Positions 1 to 13,556 of a stretch of DNA of 64,000 nucleotides are shown here, in pieces (positions within the stretch are counted from its first letter, which is position 1; each line of letters begins with the position of its first letter). A model generated the notes under the pieces. That model did no database searches. It worked only from the letters and a program-made list of their open reading frames with translations, and was not told the DNA's origin. Source of the DNA: SAR86 cluster bacterium AG-422-O05 (lineage in GTDB: Bacteria > Pseudomonadota > Gammaproteobacteria > Magnimaribacterales > D2472); assembly GCA_003213495.1 (NCBI GenBank), contig QCMW01000001.1, positions 248,001 through 312,000 on the forward strand, read 5' to 3'. Both the position numbers and the translations under genes were made by a program.

Positions 1-1247
<1,247 letters not shown>

Positions 1248-1423
1248 TTAAAAAGGTTATTTAACATTTTGAGAGTACTTAATAAAATATTAACTACTTT
1301 TTAATTTGCAGTGATCTCATGTATACAAAATGTATACACTAGAAAATTACATACCATTTATTTTACAGAACTTAATCTTAAACATTTGATTACTCGTGTG
1401 GGCGTTGAAAACACATTTTTCGT
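1248..1423 (-). other. 16S-23S internal transcribed spacer without tRNA
   Basis: This 176-bp spacer holds no tRNA cloverleaf, although many gammaproteobacterial spacers carry tRNA-Ile/Ala or tRNA-Glu. Bases 1383-1414 are complementary, in the transcript, to the 16S leader at 3004-3034. This gives a stem of about 30 bp that brackets 16S, as expected for RNase III processing. A perfect 7-bp inverted repeat with a 3-base loop lies at 1321-1337 (GTATACA, AAA, TGTATAC). A degenerate boxA-like GTTCTGTAAAAT lies between the two. Confidence 0.85.
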
Positions 1424-2957
<1,534 letters not shown>

Positions 2958-3111
2958 ATATCATGTTTGTTGATTTTTAAATAAAAAATCTAAATTTTAT
3001 CTCGTATTTTGAACACCCACACGAGTAACCAAATATTTTAAAGAACTGTCCGACTCGATGGTCGGGAAACGTATTCTAACGGAGTTATTTCTATTAAGAT
3101 AGTCTTTTTTA
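2958..3111 (-). promoter_or_regulatory. rRNA operon leader with boxA and processing stem
   Basis: Upstream of 16S on the minus strand there is a boxA-like GTTCTTTAAAA (3036-3046), followed by the leader half of the 16S processing stem (3004-3034), the same order as in the E. coli rrn leader. A -10-like TAGAAT followed by ACG lies at 3073-3078, with AT-rich UP-element-like DNA behind it. No convincing -35 hexamer is visible at 16-18 bp. A small hairpin (CCGAC, loop, GTCGG) lies at 3050-3065. ilvC ends only about 34 bp behind the -10, so read-through from ilvC into rRNA is possible. Confidence 0.6.
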
Positions 3112-4464
<1,353 letters not shown>

Positions 4465-4468
<4 letters not shown>

Positions 4469-6201
4469 GTTTTGCTTCCTTTTGCTAACCACATATCTTT
4501 TAAGCTTCCATTTGGTGCTACTAACATAGGATAGACATGCTCATTAGGATCTACATATATGTCAACAAATACTAGTTTATCTTTTATTGAAAATGCCTCT
4601 TCAATACCTTTCTTAAGATCTGAATTTTTCGTGATCTTAATTCCAACATGTCCATAAGACTCCACCAATTCCTTAAAGTCTGGTAATGAATCCTCATAAC
4701 TAATAGATGAATGGCGACCGTCATAATTCATATCCTGCCATTGCTTAACCATTCCCAAAGCAAGATTATTTATATTAAAAATCTTAATAGGCAACTTATA
4801 TTGTGAACATGTAGACAACTCCTGAATACACATTTGAATGCTACCCTCTCCAGTAATACAAATTACCTCCTCGTCTGGGTACGCTAGTTTGACACCCATT
4901 GCAGATGGTAAACCAAAGCCCATGGTTCCTAATCCACCAGAATTTATCCATTTTCTTGGCTCATCAAAATGATAATATTGAGCAGCAAACATTTGATGCT
5001 GACCTACATCAGAGGTAACAAAAGCCTTCCCTTTTGACTCTTGATATATGTGTTGAACTGCAGCCTGAGGAAGAATTGGATTTTCATCTGAATTATCTTT
5101 ATATAAGTTATGGTTTAATCCATGCTCAGATTTCCATTTCGAGATTTGTGCATGCCATTGATCAAATTTTGTAGTATCTAATTCAGATAATCTATCTTTA
5201 ATTAATTCATTTATTGCTTGCAGAGAATCTTTTACCTGGCCAAAGACAGCAATATCAGCTTCAATAATTTTTGAAACTGATGAGTGATCAACATCAAAAT
5301 GAACTATCTGAGCTCTTGGTGCAAATTTTTCAGGAGTATTGGTAATCCTGTCATCAAATCTTGCTCCAATTGCTAATATTAAATCAGCATTATGCATTGC
5401 CATATTTGCTTGATAAGTACCATGCATTCCAAGCATACCCAAAAATTTATCATCAGTTGCTGGATATACTCCAAGACCCATTAATGTATTAGTTACTGGA
5501 ACATTTATATAACTATTTAATTCTATTAGTTCCTTTGATGCATTGCTTGAAATTGTTCCGCCACCAGCATAAATCACTGGTTTTTTTGAGTTAAAAATTG
5601 CATCCACAACTCTTTCTATTTGAGTTGCTTCTGGTTTTACTGGAGGATTGTATGATCTTATATTTACTTCTTCTGGATATTCATAGTCAAATAGGTCGTC
5701 TGGATTTGTTAAGTCTTTTGGAATATCAATGACCACAGGTCCTTGCCTTCCAGATGTAGCAATATGAAATGCTTCTTTTACTATTTGAGGAATATTGCTT
5801 TGATGATCAACTGTAAAACTGTGCTTAACAATTGGTCTTGAAATACCAATCATATCAGTTTCTTGAAAAGCATCTGTTCCAATTAAATGACTTTGGACCT
5901 GGCCCGATATAACAACCATTGGGATAGAATCCATAAATGCAGTTGCTATTCCGGTTATAGCATTGGTTGCTCCTGGTCCTGATGTAACCATTACAACTCC
6001 AGGCTTACCAGTTGCTCTAGCATAACCATCAGCAGCATGTGTTGCACCTTGTTCATGTCTTACCAGAATATGCTGCATCTCACTTTGCTTGAAAATGGAA
6101 TCATAGATATGCAAGGCTGCTCCTCCAGGATATCCAAAAATATATTCAACTCCCTCATTTATAAGAGATTGAATTAACATATCGTTTCCAGCTAATTTCA
6201 T
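4465..6201 (-). CDS. ilvB: acetolactate synthase large (catalytic) subunit
   Basis: Thiamine-diphosphate and FAD enzyme that condenses pyruvate with pyruvate or 2-oxobutyrate, the first common step of branched-chain amino acid synthesis. The length of 578 aa is normal. Glu50 in RHEQGATHAADGYARATG is the catalytic ThDP-activating glutamate. The ThDP/metal motif near residue 450 reads GEGSIQM followed by NINN, with Glu where the textbook motif has Asp (GDG). The C-terminal GHVGIKI and EHVYPM blocks resemble the IlvI type. It heads the ilvBNC operon. Its ThDP cofactor links it to the thiamine-uptake operon at 54-57.6 kb. Confidence 0.96.
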
Positions 6202-6267
6202 AATAATTTGTCTAAGAAAAGGGTTTATACATTAATCTAGCTTATAAAAAAAGTTTTTTTAACATTT

Positions 6268-7203
6268 TTAAATATCTTTTTTTAATATATCTATGAGGTA
6301 TTTCATATCATCAGGAATATCACATTTAAAAGTTTTAATTTCATCTGTATGCATGTCTTTAAAAGATAATTGATATGCATGCAGAGCCTGCCTTGGAAAC
6401 TGCTTGATAATATCTGTTAATTTTGAGGTGGTTCCTTTTGCAATATTTTTTGCCGGATTATATGTATTATCGCCAATTATCGGGAGTTTTTTACTGCTCA
6501 AATGCACTCTAATTTGATGAGTCCTGCCTGTCATTATTGAAATATCAAGTAAAGAATAGTTACCTAAGCTCTCTTTCAACTTAACAAAAGTTTCGCTCTC
6601 TTTGCCATCACTTCTAATTGACATTTTTACTCTATTTTTCTTATCTCTTCCGATAGGATCAGTGACTTTAAAGCTTCCTATGATAGTGCCGACAACAATA
6701 GCACTGTATAATTTTGTAACCTCTCTTTTTTGAAGCAAATCAACAAAATAGTTTCTAAATTTATCATTTCTAGCTACTAAAATTACTCCTGAGGTATCTT
6801 TATCGAGTCTGTGTACAATTCCAGCTCTGGCAATATTTTTTAATTCAGGATAATGATGTAATAAAGCATTCGCTAGAGTACCACTAGAACAACCTGCACC
6901 TGGATGCATTATTAAATTTGGTTGTTTATTAATAATCAAATAGTCATCATTTTCATAAATAACATCGATGTCAATCTCTTCTGGATCCCAGGAAATTTTC
7001 TTTTCAGTAATTGGATCTATTTGAATAGAATCTCCTTCATGAACTAAATCTCTTGGAGAGGCTATATCATCATTTAAAAAGACCCTTCCTTCTAATATCC
7101 ATTTTTTAATTTGTGTTCGTGAAAAGTCTTCAAAAATTATGGTTGAAACCTTATCTAACCGCATTTTTGAATGCTCCTTTAAAACAGTTTTTTTATTTTC
7201 CAT
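6268..7203 (-). CDS. rluD: 23S rRNA pseudouridine synthase, RluD type
   Basis: Makes pseudouridines in helix 69 of 23S rRNA (1911/1915/1917 in E. coli numbering). There is an N-terminal S4 RNA-binding domain (residues about 15-75, RLDKVSTIIFEDFSRTQIKKW). The catalytic motif GIVHRLDKDTSG is around residues 127-138 and holds the nucleophilic Asp. Assignment to RluD rather than RluC rests on the divergent neighbour bamD, the conserved rluD/yfiO arrangement in gammaproteobacteria. rlmH, which methylates pseudouridine 1915 made by RluD, is also in this window (35.1 kb). Confidence 0.9.
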   Translation of the reverse strand: MENKKTVLKEHSKMRLDKVSTIIFEDFSRTQIKKWILEGRVFLNDDIASPRDLVHEGDSIQIDPITEKKISWDPEEIDIDVIYENDDYLIINKQPNLIMHPGAGCSSGTLANALLHHYPELKNIARAGIVHRLDKDTSGVILVARNDKFRNYFVDLLQKREVTKLYSAIVVGTIIGSFKVTDPIGRDKKNRVKMSIRSDGKESETFVKLKESLGNYSLLDISIMTGRTHQIRVHLSSKKLPIIGDNTYNPAKNIAKGTTSKLTDIIKQFPRQALHAYQLSFKDMHTDEIKTFKCDIPDDMKYLIDILKKDI

Positions 7204-7287
7204 ATGAACTTACTTAAAAAAAATTGTTCTAATTTTATGTTTTTACAGAACAATTTATAATTATGCAGGTAAAATGCCCAATCAATA

Positions 7288-8109
7288 ATGAAAATTTTTA
7301 ATAATTTTAAAAAAACTGCCTTAATTGCTCCAATTTTAATGATTGCTATTTCAAGTTGTAATTCTGATGGTCCTGAAATAGAACAACCAGAAAAAATATA
7401 TTATGAACAAGCTCAAAGAAGAATGGCTGCCAGAAACTTCTATGGAGCAATCGAATCACTTGAAGCAATTGAAAATAGGTATCCTTTTGGCAAATATGCT
7501 GAACAAGCGCAAGTTGAACTTATTTATGCTCATTTTATGAATTCAGAAACTGAAGCCTCTCACTCAGCTGCTGAAAAATTTATTCGCCTTCACCCTAGAC
7601 ACCCAAATATAGATTACGCATATTTCATGAAGGGTTTATCTAGTTACACCAGAGATAGAGAATTTCTTACAAGATTTACAGACACAGATTTATCAAATAG
7701 AGATATATCTGGTGCCAAGGAATCCTTTTCAGAACTTACAGAGTTTTTAACTCGTTTTCCAGATAGTCAATACGCTCCCTATGCAAAGCAAAGAAATGTG
7801 TATTTAAGAAATATGATTGCCAAAAATGAACTTGCAGCAGCAGATTACTACATAACAATAGATGCATATGTTGCTGCCATAAGAAGAGCAAACTATGTAA
7901 TAGAAAATATTCCAAATTCAAGTGAAAATTATAGAGCCTTAAAATTATTAGAAACTAGTTACGATGCTCTTGGATATTCTGAGCTCCTTGACGATGTAAG
8001 GGTTGTTATAAATATTAATTACCCAGATGAAGAATCAAGACAGCCATCAAGACAAAGAGGTTGGTCATGGAACTTTTTAAATACCACAAAACCAGTAAGA
8101 CCTAATTAA
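7288..8109 (+). CDS. bamD: outer membrane assembly lipoprotein BamD
   Basis: Essential lipoprotein of the BAM complex that folds beta-barrel proteins into the outer membrane. A signal peptide ends in the lipobox ISSC (Cys at about residue 24). TPR-like helical repeats follow (YYEQAQRRMAARNFYGAIESLEAIENRYP is split over two helices, then FIRLHPRHPNIDYAYFMKGL). The length of 273 aa is typical. It diverges from rluD across an 84-bp gap that must carry both promoters. The small PP0621-like gene follows 5 nt downstream. Its clients here should include the TolC-type channel and the TonB receptor. Confidence 0.95.
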   Translation: MKIFNNFKKTALIAPILMIAISSCNSDGPEIEQPEKIYYEQAQRRMAARNFYGAIESLEAIENRYPFGKYAEQAQVELIYAHFMNSETEASHSAAEKFIRLHPRHPNIDYAYFMKGLSSYTRDREFLTRFTDTDLSNRDISGAKESFSELTEFLTRFPDSQYAPYAKQRNVYLRNMIAKNELAAADYYITIDAYVAAIRRANYVIENIPNSSENYRALKLLETSYDALGYSELLDDVRVVININYPDEESRQPSRQRGWSWNFLNTTKPVRPN

Positions 8110-8114
8110 ATTCA

Positions 8115-8333
8115 GTGATAATTAAACTAATACTTTCATTATTAGTACTGATCATTTCATATTTTATTATTAAGTCTGCAAAGAACTATATAGATAAAAT
8201 GTTCTCTTCAGAAAATGAAAAAAAATTAAACGAAATGGTGAGATGTTCTGTATGTAATACTTTTGTTCATGAATCTATTGTTGTTAAAAAATCTGGAAAA
8301 GAATATTGCTCAACTGAGTGTTCTAATCTTTAA
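8115..8333 (+). CDS. small membrane-anchored zinc-ribbon protein, PP0621-like
   Basis: A 72-residue protein with one N-terminal membrane helix (about residues 2-20) and a C-terminal Cys-rich knuckle, RCSVCNTFVHESIVV then EYCSTECSNL. The CxxC...CxxxC pattern resembles the PP0621 family of short proteins of unknown role. The start is GTG at 8115, five bases after the bamD stop, so it is probably co-translated with bamD. Its 3' end overlaps the convergent RND pump gene by 11 bp, with no room for a terminator. Function unknown. Confidence 0.75.
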   Translation: MIIKLILSLLVLIISYFIIKSAKNYIDKMFSSENEKKLNEMVRCSVCNTFVHESIVVKKSGKEYCSTECSNL

Positions 8334-11300
8334 TTTTATTCATCCAGATAAACATAGCAGGTATATATAATAGTGCCGTCATTGTTGCTCCAAGTACACC
8401 AATACTCATTGCCCATGCTAAAGGCCTAAAAAATATACTAGCGAAAATTAACGGTAAAAAACCACCTAGTGTTGTAAGAGATGTAGTAATAATATGCCTT
8501 GTTGATCTTATTACAACTTCAATCAAATCAGATTTTTTCATATTAATTTGATTTGCCTTTTCTTTTATGTGTGACAAAACAATTATTGAATCATTTATTG
8601 AAAGGCCAATAAGTCCAAGTGCCCCAATTGTCGCAATAAAACCATAATTTTGTTGCCCTACTTTGAGGCCTAAAAAAGACAAACCTATTGAGAAAATAGC
8701 TACAGACAAAATTAAAGCTGTTTGTCTAAATGAGTTTAAAGCAAATACTAGTCCAATTGTAATTAGCAGAATATATATTATGGCGGATGAATAAATTTGT
8801 GACTGTGACTCGCCTCTAGACTCAGCTTCGCCCCCAATAAGCATTGAATAACCTGGTGGTAGGTTTTTTTCAAATTCCTTCACCTCATCCTGTATATATT
8901 GTTCCGTTCCATAAGGCAATGTGCCAGTCCAGATCCAACCTTGAACGTCATTCATCCTCTGACTATTTCTTCTTGTGATGTAAGATGTGGTTTTATTAAG
9001 TCTTGACGTTCCAAAATTACCAATGAAATCTATACCATTTTGTGATGGTATGGAGAGTGAACTTGTTTCACCAATAATATCCATTGAATCTTTTATACCT
9101 TTGACTCTAATAGGTATTTCCTTATTTGAATCAAGCATTGAACTAACAATGACTCCATTATTTTGTGCAAATAATTCGTTGACTAATAATTCAGTATTTT
9201 TTCCTGCAAGTGAAATATTGGAACTATCAAATTCAAATTCTATATTTGTATTTGAATATCCAGCCTCTGACTTGGTATGACTTATATCAGGTGCATTATT
9301 TATTATCAGCTCTAACTCTGAACCGAGCTTTCTTAAAATATCTACATCATCACCAAGAATTCTAAAATTAACATCAGAAAATACTGGTGGACCGGACTGG
9401 AAGCTATCTACATAAATAGTTAAATCAGGATTTTTTGCTGATAAAAGTTTAGACAAATCCGGAAGATTGCTAATCATTTCATAATAATCCTTAGCGTAAA
9501 AAACTGCTTGAGCATGGTTGTTATTACCTTCTTTTTCTTCACCACCTACTATATTCATTAGAACACGCGGCATCCACCTTCCTACAAACCAATAATCTTT
9601 TTCTATTTCAACAAGGTTGCTATCAATAACTTGTTGTCTAATTAGCTTAGATCGTTCCATTGTCTTTATGGATGATGAATTTGTCGGCAGTTCAATATGA
9701 ACTCTAAACATATCTCTGTCATTGGCCGGAAAAAAGTCTTTTGGAATCGTTCCAAACAATATAAATCCTAACAGAGGTAGTGATATAGAAATTAAGATGG
9801 CTCTCCTTGGTACGTCAAAACACCAAGTTAAAAATTCCCTATATTTTTTAAGAATATTTTTATTTCTATACCCTTCTTCATGAACACTAATATTTGCAAA
9901 AAAAGGAATTTTTTCCATGTAACTCATTAATACAGGAACCATTATTAAGGCCAATATTAATGATGATGCAATTGACATTATTACTGTCAATGCTAATCCT
10001 CCTACAAATTCAACACTTGACCCTTCTCCAGTAACTATTGGCATAAAAGCAAAAACAGTTGTAGCTGTTGCTGCTGCTAATGGAGTTGTTATATTGGTTA
10101 AAGTTTGATTTATAGATTCTTTAATTGATAGTCCTATAGACCTTCTATATTTGTAGTCTTCAACAACAATAATGCCGTTATCAATTAATAAACCTAAAGC
10201 AATTATAATTCCTGTTATAGAAGTTTGATGAAGGGGGAGATCAATTAGCCTACAGCCTAAAAAAACTAAAGATACTGAAAATGGCAGAATTGCAGTAACA
10301 ATTATTCCAGGCCTTATACCTAAGAAGAAAAAACTCAAGCTCAATACAAAAAAGGATGCTATTGAGAAGCTTTTTATTAATTCGTTAAACTTTGTTGATA
10401 CATACTTTGATTCATCATAAATTCGCTCAATTGAAAACTCTTCCGGTAAAGACTGACGCATATCATTAACAGCACTTTCAGCTGCATCAACATAGTTATA
10501 TACTCTTTGCGAAAATGATCCCGTTGCTGAAACAGATATAACTCTTTTACCATTAAATAAAAAAATATCTTCAATGGGATACAAAGGCTGTTTAGATATT
10601 GAAGCAATATCTTGAAGTCTAATGATTTCAGAATCATTGATAACTTTAATAGGAATTTCGCCAATTTGTTGCGGGCTAGTAATATTATCTTTCAATCTAA
10701 TAAGGAATTCTGAATATTGATCAGAGACTATACCTACAGGCTTTTTATTATCATAAGATTTAATAGCAAAACTAATGTCTTGATATGTAAGTCCAATAGA
10801 TGACATTTTTGCAGAATCAACCTCTACAACTATCTCTTCTTCAGCCTCGCCATATATTGCAGTTTTTTCTGTAGCAGGAATTGAGCTTAGCTTTCTTTTG
10901 AGCTGTTGAGCTAATCTTGACATCATGATTATTGGCTGTTCGCCTTCACCTTCCCAGTCGATTACATACTCGACGGTTATCGGTGGTCCTGATGACCTTC
11001 TAAGGAGAATATTTGATCCTTGAGGTATTATTACTTGGTCAATTTTTCCTTGGACTCTTGACCATGTTTCTTCAATAAGCTTTGGAGGAACACTTTGCTC
11101 AAGCTCTACAAGTGTTCTTGAAAACCCTTGTGTAATTGTTGATTCAAGAACATCAATTTCTACTATTTCACGCAACTTAATCTCAAGATCATTTATTACT
11201 TGAGTTTCTAATCTCTCAGGTGTTGCACCAGGATATGAAATTGTTACAGTTGCCCATCTTTCAGCTAGTTCAGGATTTTCTTGAATTGGTAATGTAAAAA

Positions 11301-11385
11301 CGGAAGATATTCCAGACAATAAAATAAAAGCCAAAGTTAAAAAAAGTATCCTAGGTCTATCAAGGAATATACTAATAAACTTCAT
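8323..11385 (-). CDS. RND-family efflux pump, inner-membrane permease
   Basis: Proton-driven exporter of the AcrB/HAE1 superfamily: 1,020 residues in two homologous halves, each with one N-terminal helix, a large periplasmic porter domain and a bundle of six helices. The N-terminus (FISIFLDRPRILFLTLAFIL) and the helix-4 motif GLLIDNGIIVVED are typical. That motif has Asp-Asn where AcrB has Asp-Asp; Asp-Asn is, as I recall, common in environmental relatives. It starts 3 bp after the adaptor gene and shares its promoter. It lacks an adjacent outer-membrane channel; the TolC-type gene at 45.4 kb is the candidate. Substrate unknown. Confidence 0.95.
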   Translation of the reverse strand: MKFISIFLDRPRILFLTLAFILLSGISSVFTLPIQENPELAERWATVTISYPGATPERLETQVINDLEIKLREIVEIDVLESTITQGFSRTLVELEQSVPPKLIEETWSRVQGKIDQVIIPQGSNILLRRSSGPPITVEYVIDWEGEGEQPIIMMSRLAQQLKRKLSSIPATEKTAIYGEAEEEIVVEVDSAKMSSIGLTYQDISFAIKSYDNKKPVGIVSDQYSEFLIRLKDNITSPQQIGEIPIKVINDSEIIRLQDIASISKQPLYPIEDIFLFNGKRVISVSATGSFSQRVYNYVDAAESAVNDMRQSLPEEFSIERIYDESKYVSTKFNELIKSFSIASFFVLSLSFFFLGIRPGIIVTAILPFSVSLVFLGCRLIDLPLHQTSITGIIIALGLLIDNGIIVVEDYKYRRSIGLSIKESINQTLTNITTPLAAATATTVFAFMPIVTGEGSSVEFVGGLALTVIMSIASSLILALIMVPVLMSYMEKIPFFANISVHEEGYRNKNILKKYREFLTWCFDVPRRAILISISLPLLGFILFGTIPKDFFPANDRDMFRVHIELPTNSSSIKTMERSKLIRQQVIDSNLVEIEKDYWFVGRWMPRVLMNIVGGEEKEGNNNHAQAVFYAKDYYEMISNLPDLSKLLSAKNPDLTIYVDSFQSGPPVFSDVNFRILGDDVDILRKLGSELELIINNAPDISHTKSEAGYSNTNIEFEFDSSNISLAGKNTELLVNELFAQNNGVIVSSMLDSNKEIPIRVKGIKDSMDIIGETSSLSIPSQNGIDFIGNFGTSRLNKTTSYITRRNSQRMNDVQGWIWTGTLPYGTEQYIQDEVKEFEKNLPPGYSMLIGGEAESRGESQSQIYSSAIIYILLITIGLVFALNSFRQTALILSVAIFSIGLSFLGLKVGQQNYGFIATIGALGLIGLSINDSIIVLSHIKEKANQINMKKSDLIEVVIRSTRHIITTSLTTLGGFLPLIFASIFFRPLAWAMSIGVLGATMTALLYIPAMFIWMNKIKD

Positions 11386-11388
11386 TTT

Positions 11389-12369
11389 TTAATTAATTTT
11401 TTTGCCTTCAATAATTTTTGCCGCGCCACCTAAAACTATTAAATCATTGTCTTTAAGTGTCCCACTTACATAGGCATAATTATTTTCAAAATAAATTATT
11501 TCTACTAAATCTTTTACAACAACATTATCTTCTATTGTATATACAGACCAAAGACCTTGTTCTGATTGAGATAAAGATTTTAGAGGAACCCACGTTCCTC
11601 TTAATTTTTGTGTGATCTTTATTTGAAGATTTGCTATAGATCCAGGACTAAAAAAATCACTAAATTTAAAAATTGCAAGTCTGCTATCAGATCCGCCTGG
11701 AGACATTGGAGCTAATTTTGAAAAAGTTGCTTTGATAATTTTTCCATTAAACTCAAAGTCGTATTCTTGTCCAAGCTGCATTTCAGATAAATAGATAACA
11801 GGCACAGAAATATGTGCTTCAACATAATTAGAATCAATAATCTCAAGTATAGGGATCCCTGAGTTAATAACTGTACCTGTATCTAAAAACCTATTTTGAA
11901 TAACACCATTAAATGGTGAAATAATATTAGTTTGTTCTAATTTAACTTTGAAAAATTCATATTGTGACTCTGCAATAATAAAATCAGATCTTGCTTTATC
12001 TAAATCTTGAATTGATATATGCCCCTGTGCTCTCAAATCTTCAAATCTATCCAGCACTTGTTTTGATAAATCATATTTTGCTTTTGCTTGATTCAATTGT
12101 GCATTGGATTCTCTATCATCTAGTTTGGCCAAGATGTCACCTTTGTTTACGTAATCACCGACATCAACATAGATATTCTTTATCTTGCCCGTAATTTCAA
12201 ATGCTAATTCAGATTGTTCTATTGGTAAAAGTTTTCCAGGAAAAGTTTTGGTAATCGAATACGAATCTAATATTTTTACTTCTAAGACTTCAATTGATAC
12301 TACCCTAAAAGAGATAGATGCAAATAAACAAAAAATTGTTATATATCTAAATATTCTTAAATTTGACAT
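11389..12369 (-). CDS. RND efflux periplasmic adaptor (membrane fusion protein)
   Basis: Bridges the RND permease to an outer-membrane channel. The 326 residues have an N-terminal signal or anchor segment and a biotinyl-lipoyl-like domain (ELAFEITGKIKNIYVDVGDYV, about residues 55-80, with VNKGDILAKLDDRE). A helical hairpin follows (residues about 85-145), then the second half-lipoyl motif IISPFNGVIQNRF and a beta-barrel domain. It is the first gene of the adaptor-permease operon. Its promoter (-35 TTGACA, -10 TAATGT) lies inside two copies of the operator described at 12387-12435. Confidence 0.93.
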   Translation of the reverse strand: MSNLRIFRYITIFCLFASISFRVVSIEVLEVKILDSYSITKTFPGKLLPIEQSELAFEITGKIKNIYVDVGDYVNKGDILAKLDDRESNAQLNQAKAKYDLSKQVLDRFEDLRAQGHISIQDLDKARSDFIIAESQYEFFKVKLEQTNIISPFNGVIQNRFLDTGTVINSGIPILEIIDSNYVEAHISVPVIYLSEMQLGQEYDFEFNGKIIKATFSKLAPMSPGGSDSRLAIFKFSDFFSPGSIANLQIKITQKLRGTWVPLKSLSQSEQGLWSVYTIEDNVVVKDLVEIIYFENNYAYVSGTLKDNDLIVLGGAAKIIEGKKIN

Positions 12370-12386
12370 TGTTATCTAAAAATTCT

Positions 12387-12435
12387 AATGTATGCAGTGT
12401 AAACATTAATGTAATATGTTAGCAGTGTCAACATT
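12387..12435. promoter_or_regulatory. Two palindromic operators between tetR and the efflux operon
   Basis: O1 (12387-12407) is a 21-bp imperfect palindrome with core GTATGCAGTGTAAAC; 8 of 10 base pairs are symmetric about the central G. O2 (12415-12435, core GTTAGCAGTGTCAAC) has 7 of 10 symmetric pairs and shares GCAGTGT-AACATT with O1; the centres are 28 bp apart. On the minus strand a perfect -35 TTGACA (12426-12431) lies in O2 and a -10 TAATGT (12403-12408) lies in O1, with a 17-bp spacer. A bound repressor would therefore block the efflux promoter. The exact reverse complement of O1 recurs at 45391-45411, before the TolC-type gene. Confidence 0.85.
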
Positions 12436-12445
12436 TATATAGAAA

Positions 12446-13060
12446 ATGAAATCTTATCATCACGGAAACCTAAAACAAGAACTTATAGACTGTGCCTGCA
12501 AGCTGTGTGAAAGAGATGGTTATACAAAATTGAGCATAAGAACTTTGGCTAAAGAAAGTGGAGTTTCACAAACTGCGCCCTATCGTCACTTTGAAACTAA
12601 AGAAGCGTTATACGCATCAGTTGCAACAGATGGCTTTAAGAAGCTACACAGAGCTTGCTACATTGATATTAATAAAAAAGTTACAAAAAAACATCTTGTT
12701 GAAAAGGGATGTAAATATATTGAATTTGGTCTTAACAATGCAAATACCTATGATCTTATGTTTGGAACAGCTGTTGGTGATTTTTCTAATTACCCTGAAT
12801 TGCTGGAGTCAGCAAATTCAACCTATGAAAATATGAAGTCAGCTTTTTCTAAATTAGCTAATGAAGATGATGAAGCAATAGCATTTAAATGCATTACTTT
12901 ATGGTCAATGATTCATGGTCTTGTTGGAATATTAAGAAAGGTTCAACTAGTTGGGGATAATTATGAGGAAGATATTGGGCCAATCTCAACTGCTAGTCTT
13001 ATAGCTAATAATCTAGAAGTTCATTTAGATAAAGTTGTTTCTGGAATTGTAGAAAATTAA
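12446..13060 (+). CDS. TetR/AcrR-family transcriptional repressor
   Basis: A 204-residue regulator. The N-terminal TetR helix-turn-helix spans about residues 8-55 (IRTLAKESGVSQTAPYRHFE is the recognition part). The C-terminal ligand domain resembles the WHG/TetR_C_33 type, from memory. It is divergent from the adaptor-permease operon across a 76-bp gap holding two palindromes, the standard layout for an autoregulated efflux repressor. The stop abuts the convergent flavin-reductase gene with no gap (TAATTA). The ligand cannot be inferred. Its regulon probably extends to the TolC-type gene at 45432. Confidence 0.93.
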   Translation: MKSYHHGNLKQELIDCACKLCERDGYTKLSIRTLAKESGVSQTAPYRHFETKEALYASVATDGFKKLHRACYIDINKKVTKKHLVEKGCKYIEFGLNNANTYDLMFGTAVGDFSNYPELLESANSTYENMKSAFSKLANEDDEAIAFKCITLWSMIHGLVGILRKVQLVGDNYEEDIGPISTASLIANNLEVHLDKVVSGIVEN

Positions 13061-13525
13061 TTATTTATACTCACCATCAACATAAGTTAATGTTGATATT
13101 TCATCAGCATATTTTGCATCTTCAACAAGCCCAATAACAATAGTATGCGTATGATATGAAGTTAATTTATCTACTTTACAAAAAATATTTGCTTGAGCAT
13201 TTGATAAGTACGGCACCTTGTTAATATTCCAATGCTCATCGCTGAATCTTTTCTCATAACTGTCTTCATCAGAACAAATATTTGAGAGCTCTGTTTGGTG
13301 TTTATTCAATAAATTAACACAAAATTGGGATCCAACTTGAAGAGTGTCATGAATTCTTGATGACTTATTAATACAAATTAATAGGCTTGGAGGATTCATA
13401 GATATGGATGTAACAGAGGACACAGTGATTGCATTAGTCTCGCCCTTTTCATCCTTATTAGACATAATGCTTACAGAGTAAATATATCTGCGCATTGCGA
13501 GTCTAAAATTATCTTGAATACTCAT
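13061..13525 (-). CDS. flavin reductase-like FMN-binding protein
   Basis: A 154-residue split-barrel protein of the flavin reductase / HpaC-like family. MSIQDNFRLAMRRYIYSVSI is the usual start, then NAITVSSVTSISMNPPSLL, the conserved flavin-contact block (about residues 30-55), then SRIHDTLQVGSQFCVNLL. The frame stays open to 13765, but 13525 is the family-like start; a longer version would run into the divergent rsmD gene at 13557. It probably uses NAD(P)H to reduce FMN or FAD for a partner oxygenase, but no such partner is adjacent. Substrate unassigned. Confidence 0.85.
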   Translation of the reverse strand: MSIQDNFRLAMRRYIYSVSIMSNKDEKGETNAITVSSVTSISMNPPSLLICINKSSRIHDTLQVGSQFCVNLLNKHQTELSNICSDEDSYEKRFSDEHWNINKVPYLSNAQANIFCKVDKLTSYHTHTIVIGLVEDAKYADEISTLTYVDGEYK

Positions 13526-13556
13526 AGTTGAATTATACTTAAAGAAAATATTATAA

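Noticed and set aside
9522-9560. Asp-Asn instead of Asp-Asp in the RND proton relay and other pump oddities as evidence of inactivity
   Set aside because: From memory, Asp-Asn occurs in many working RND relatives; both halves of the pump are intact. The coordinates here mark only the gene interior.
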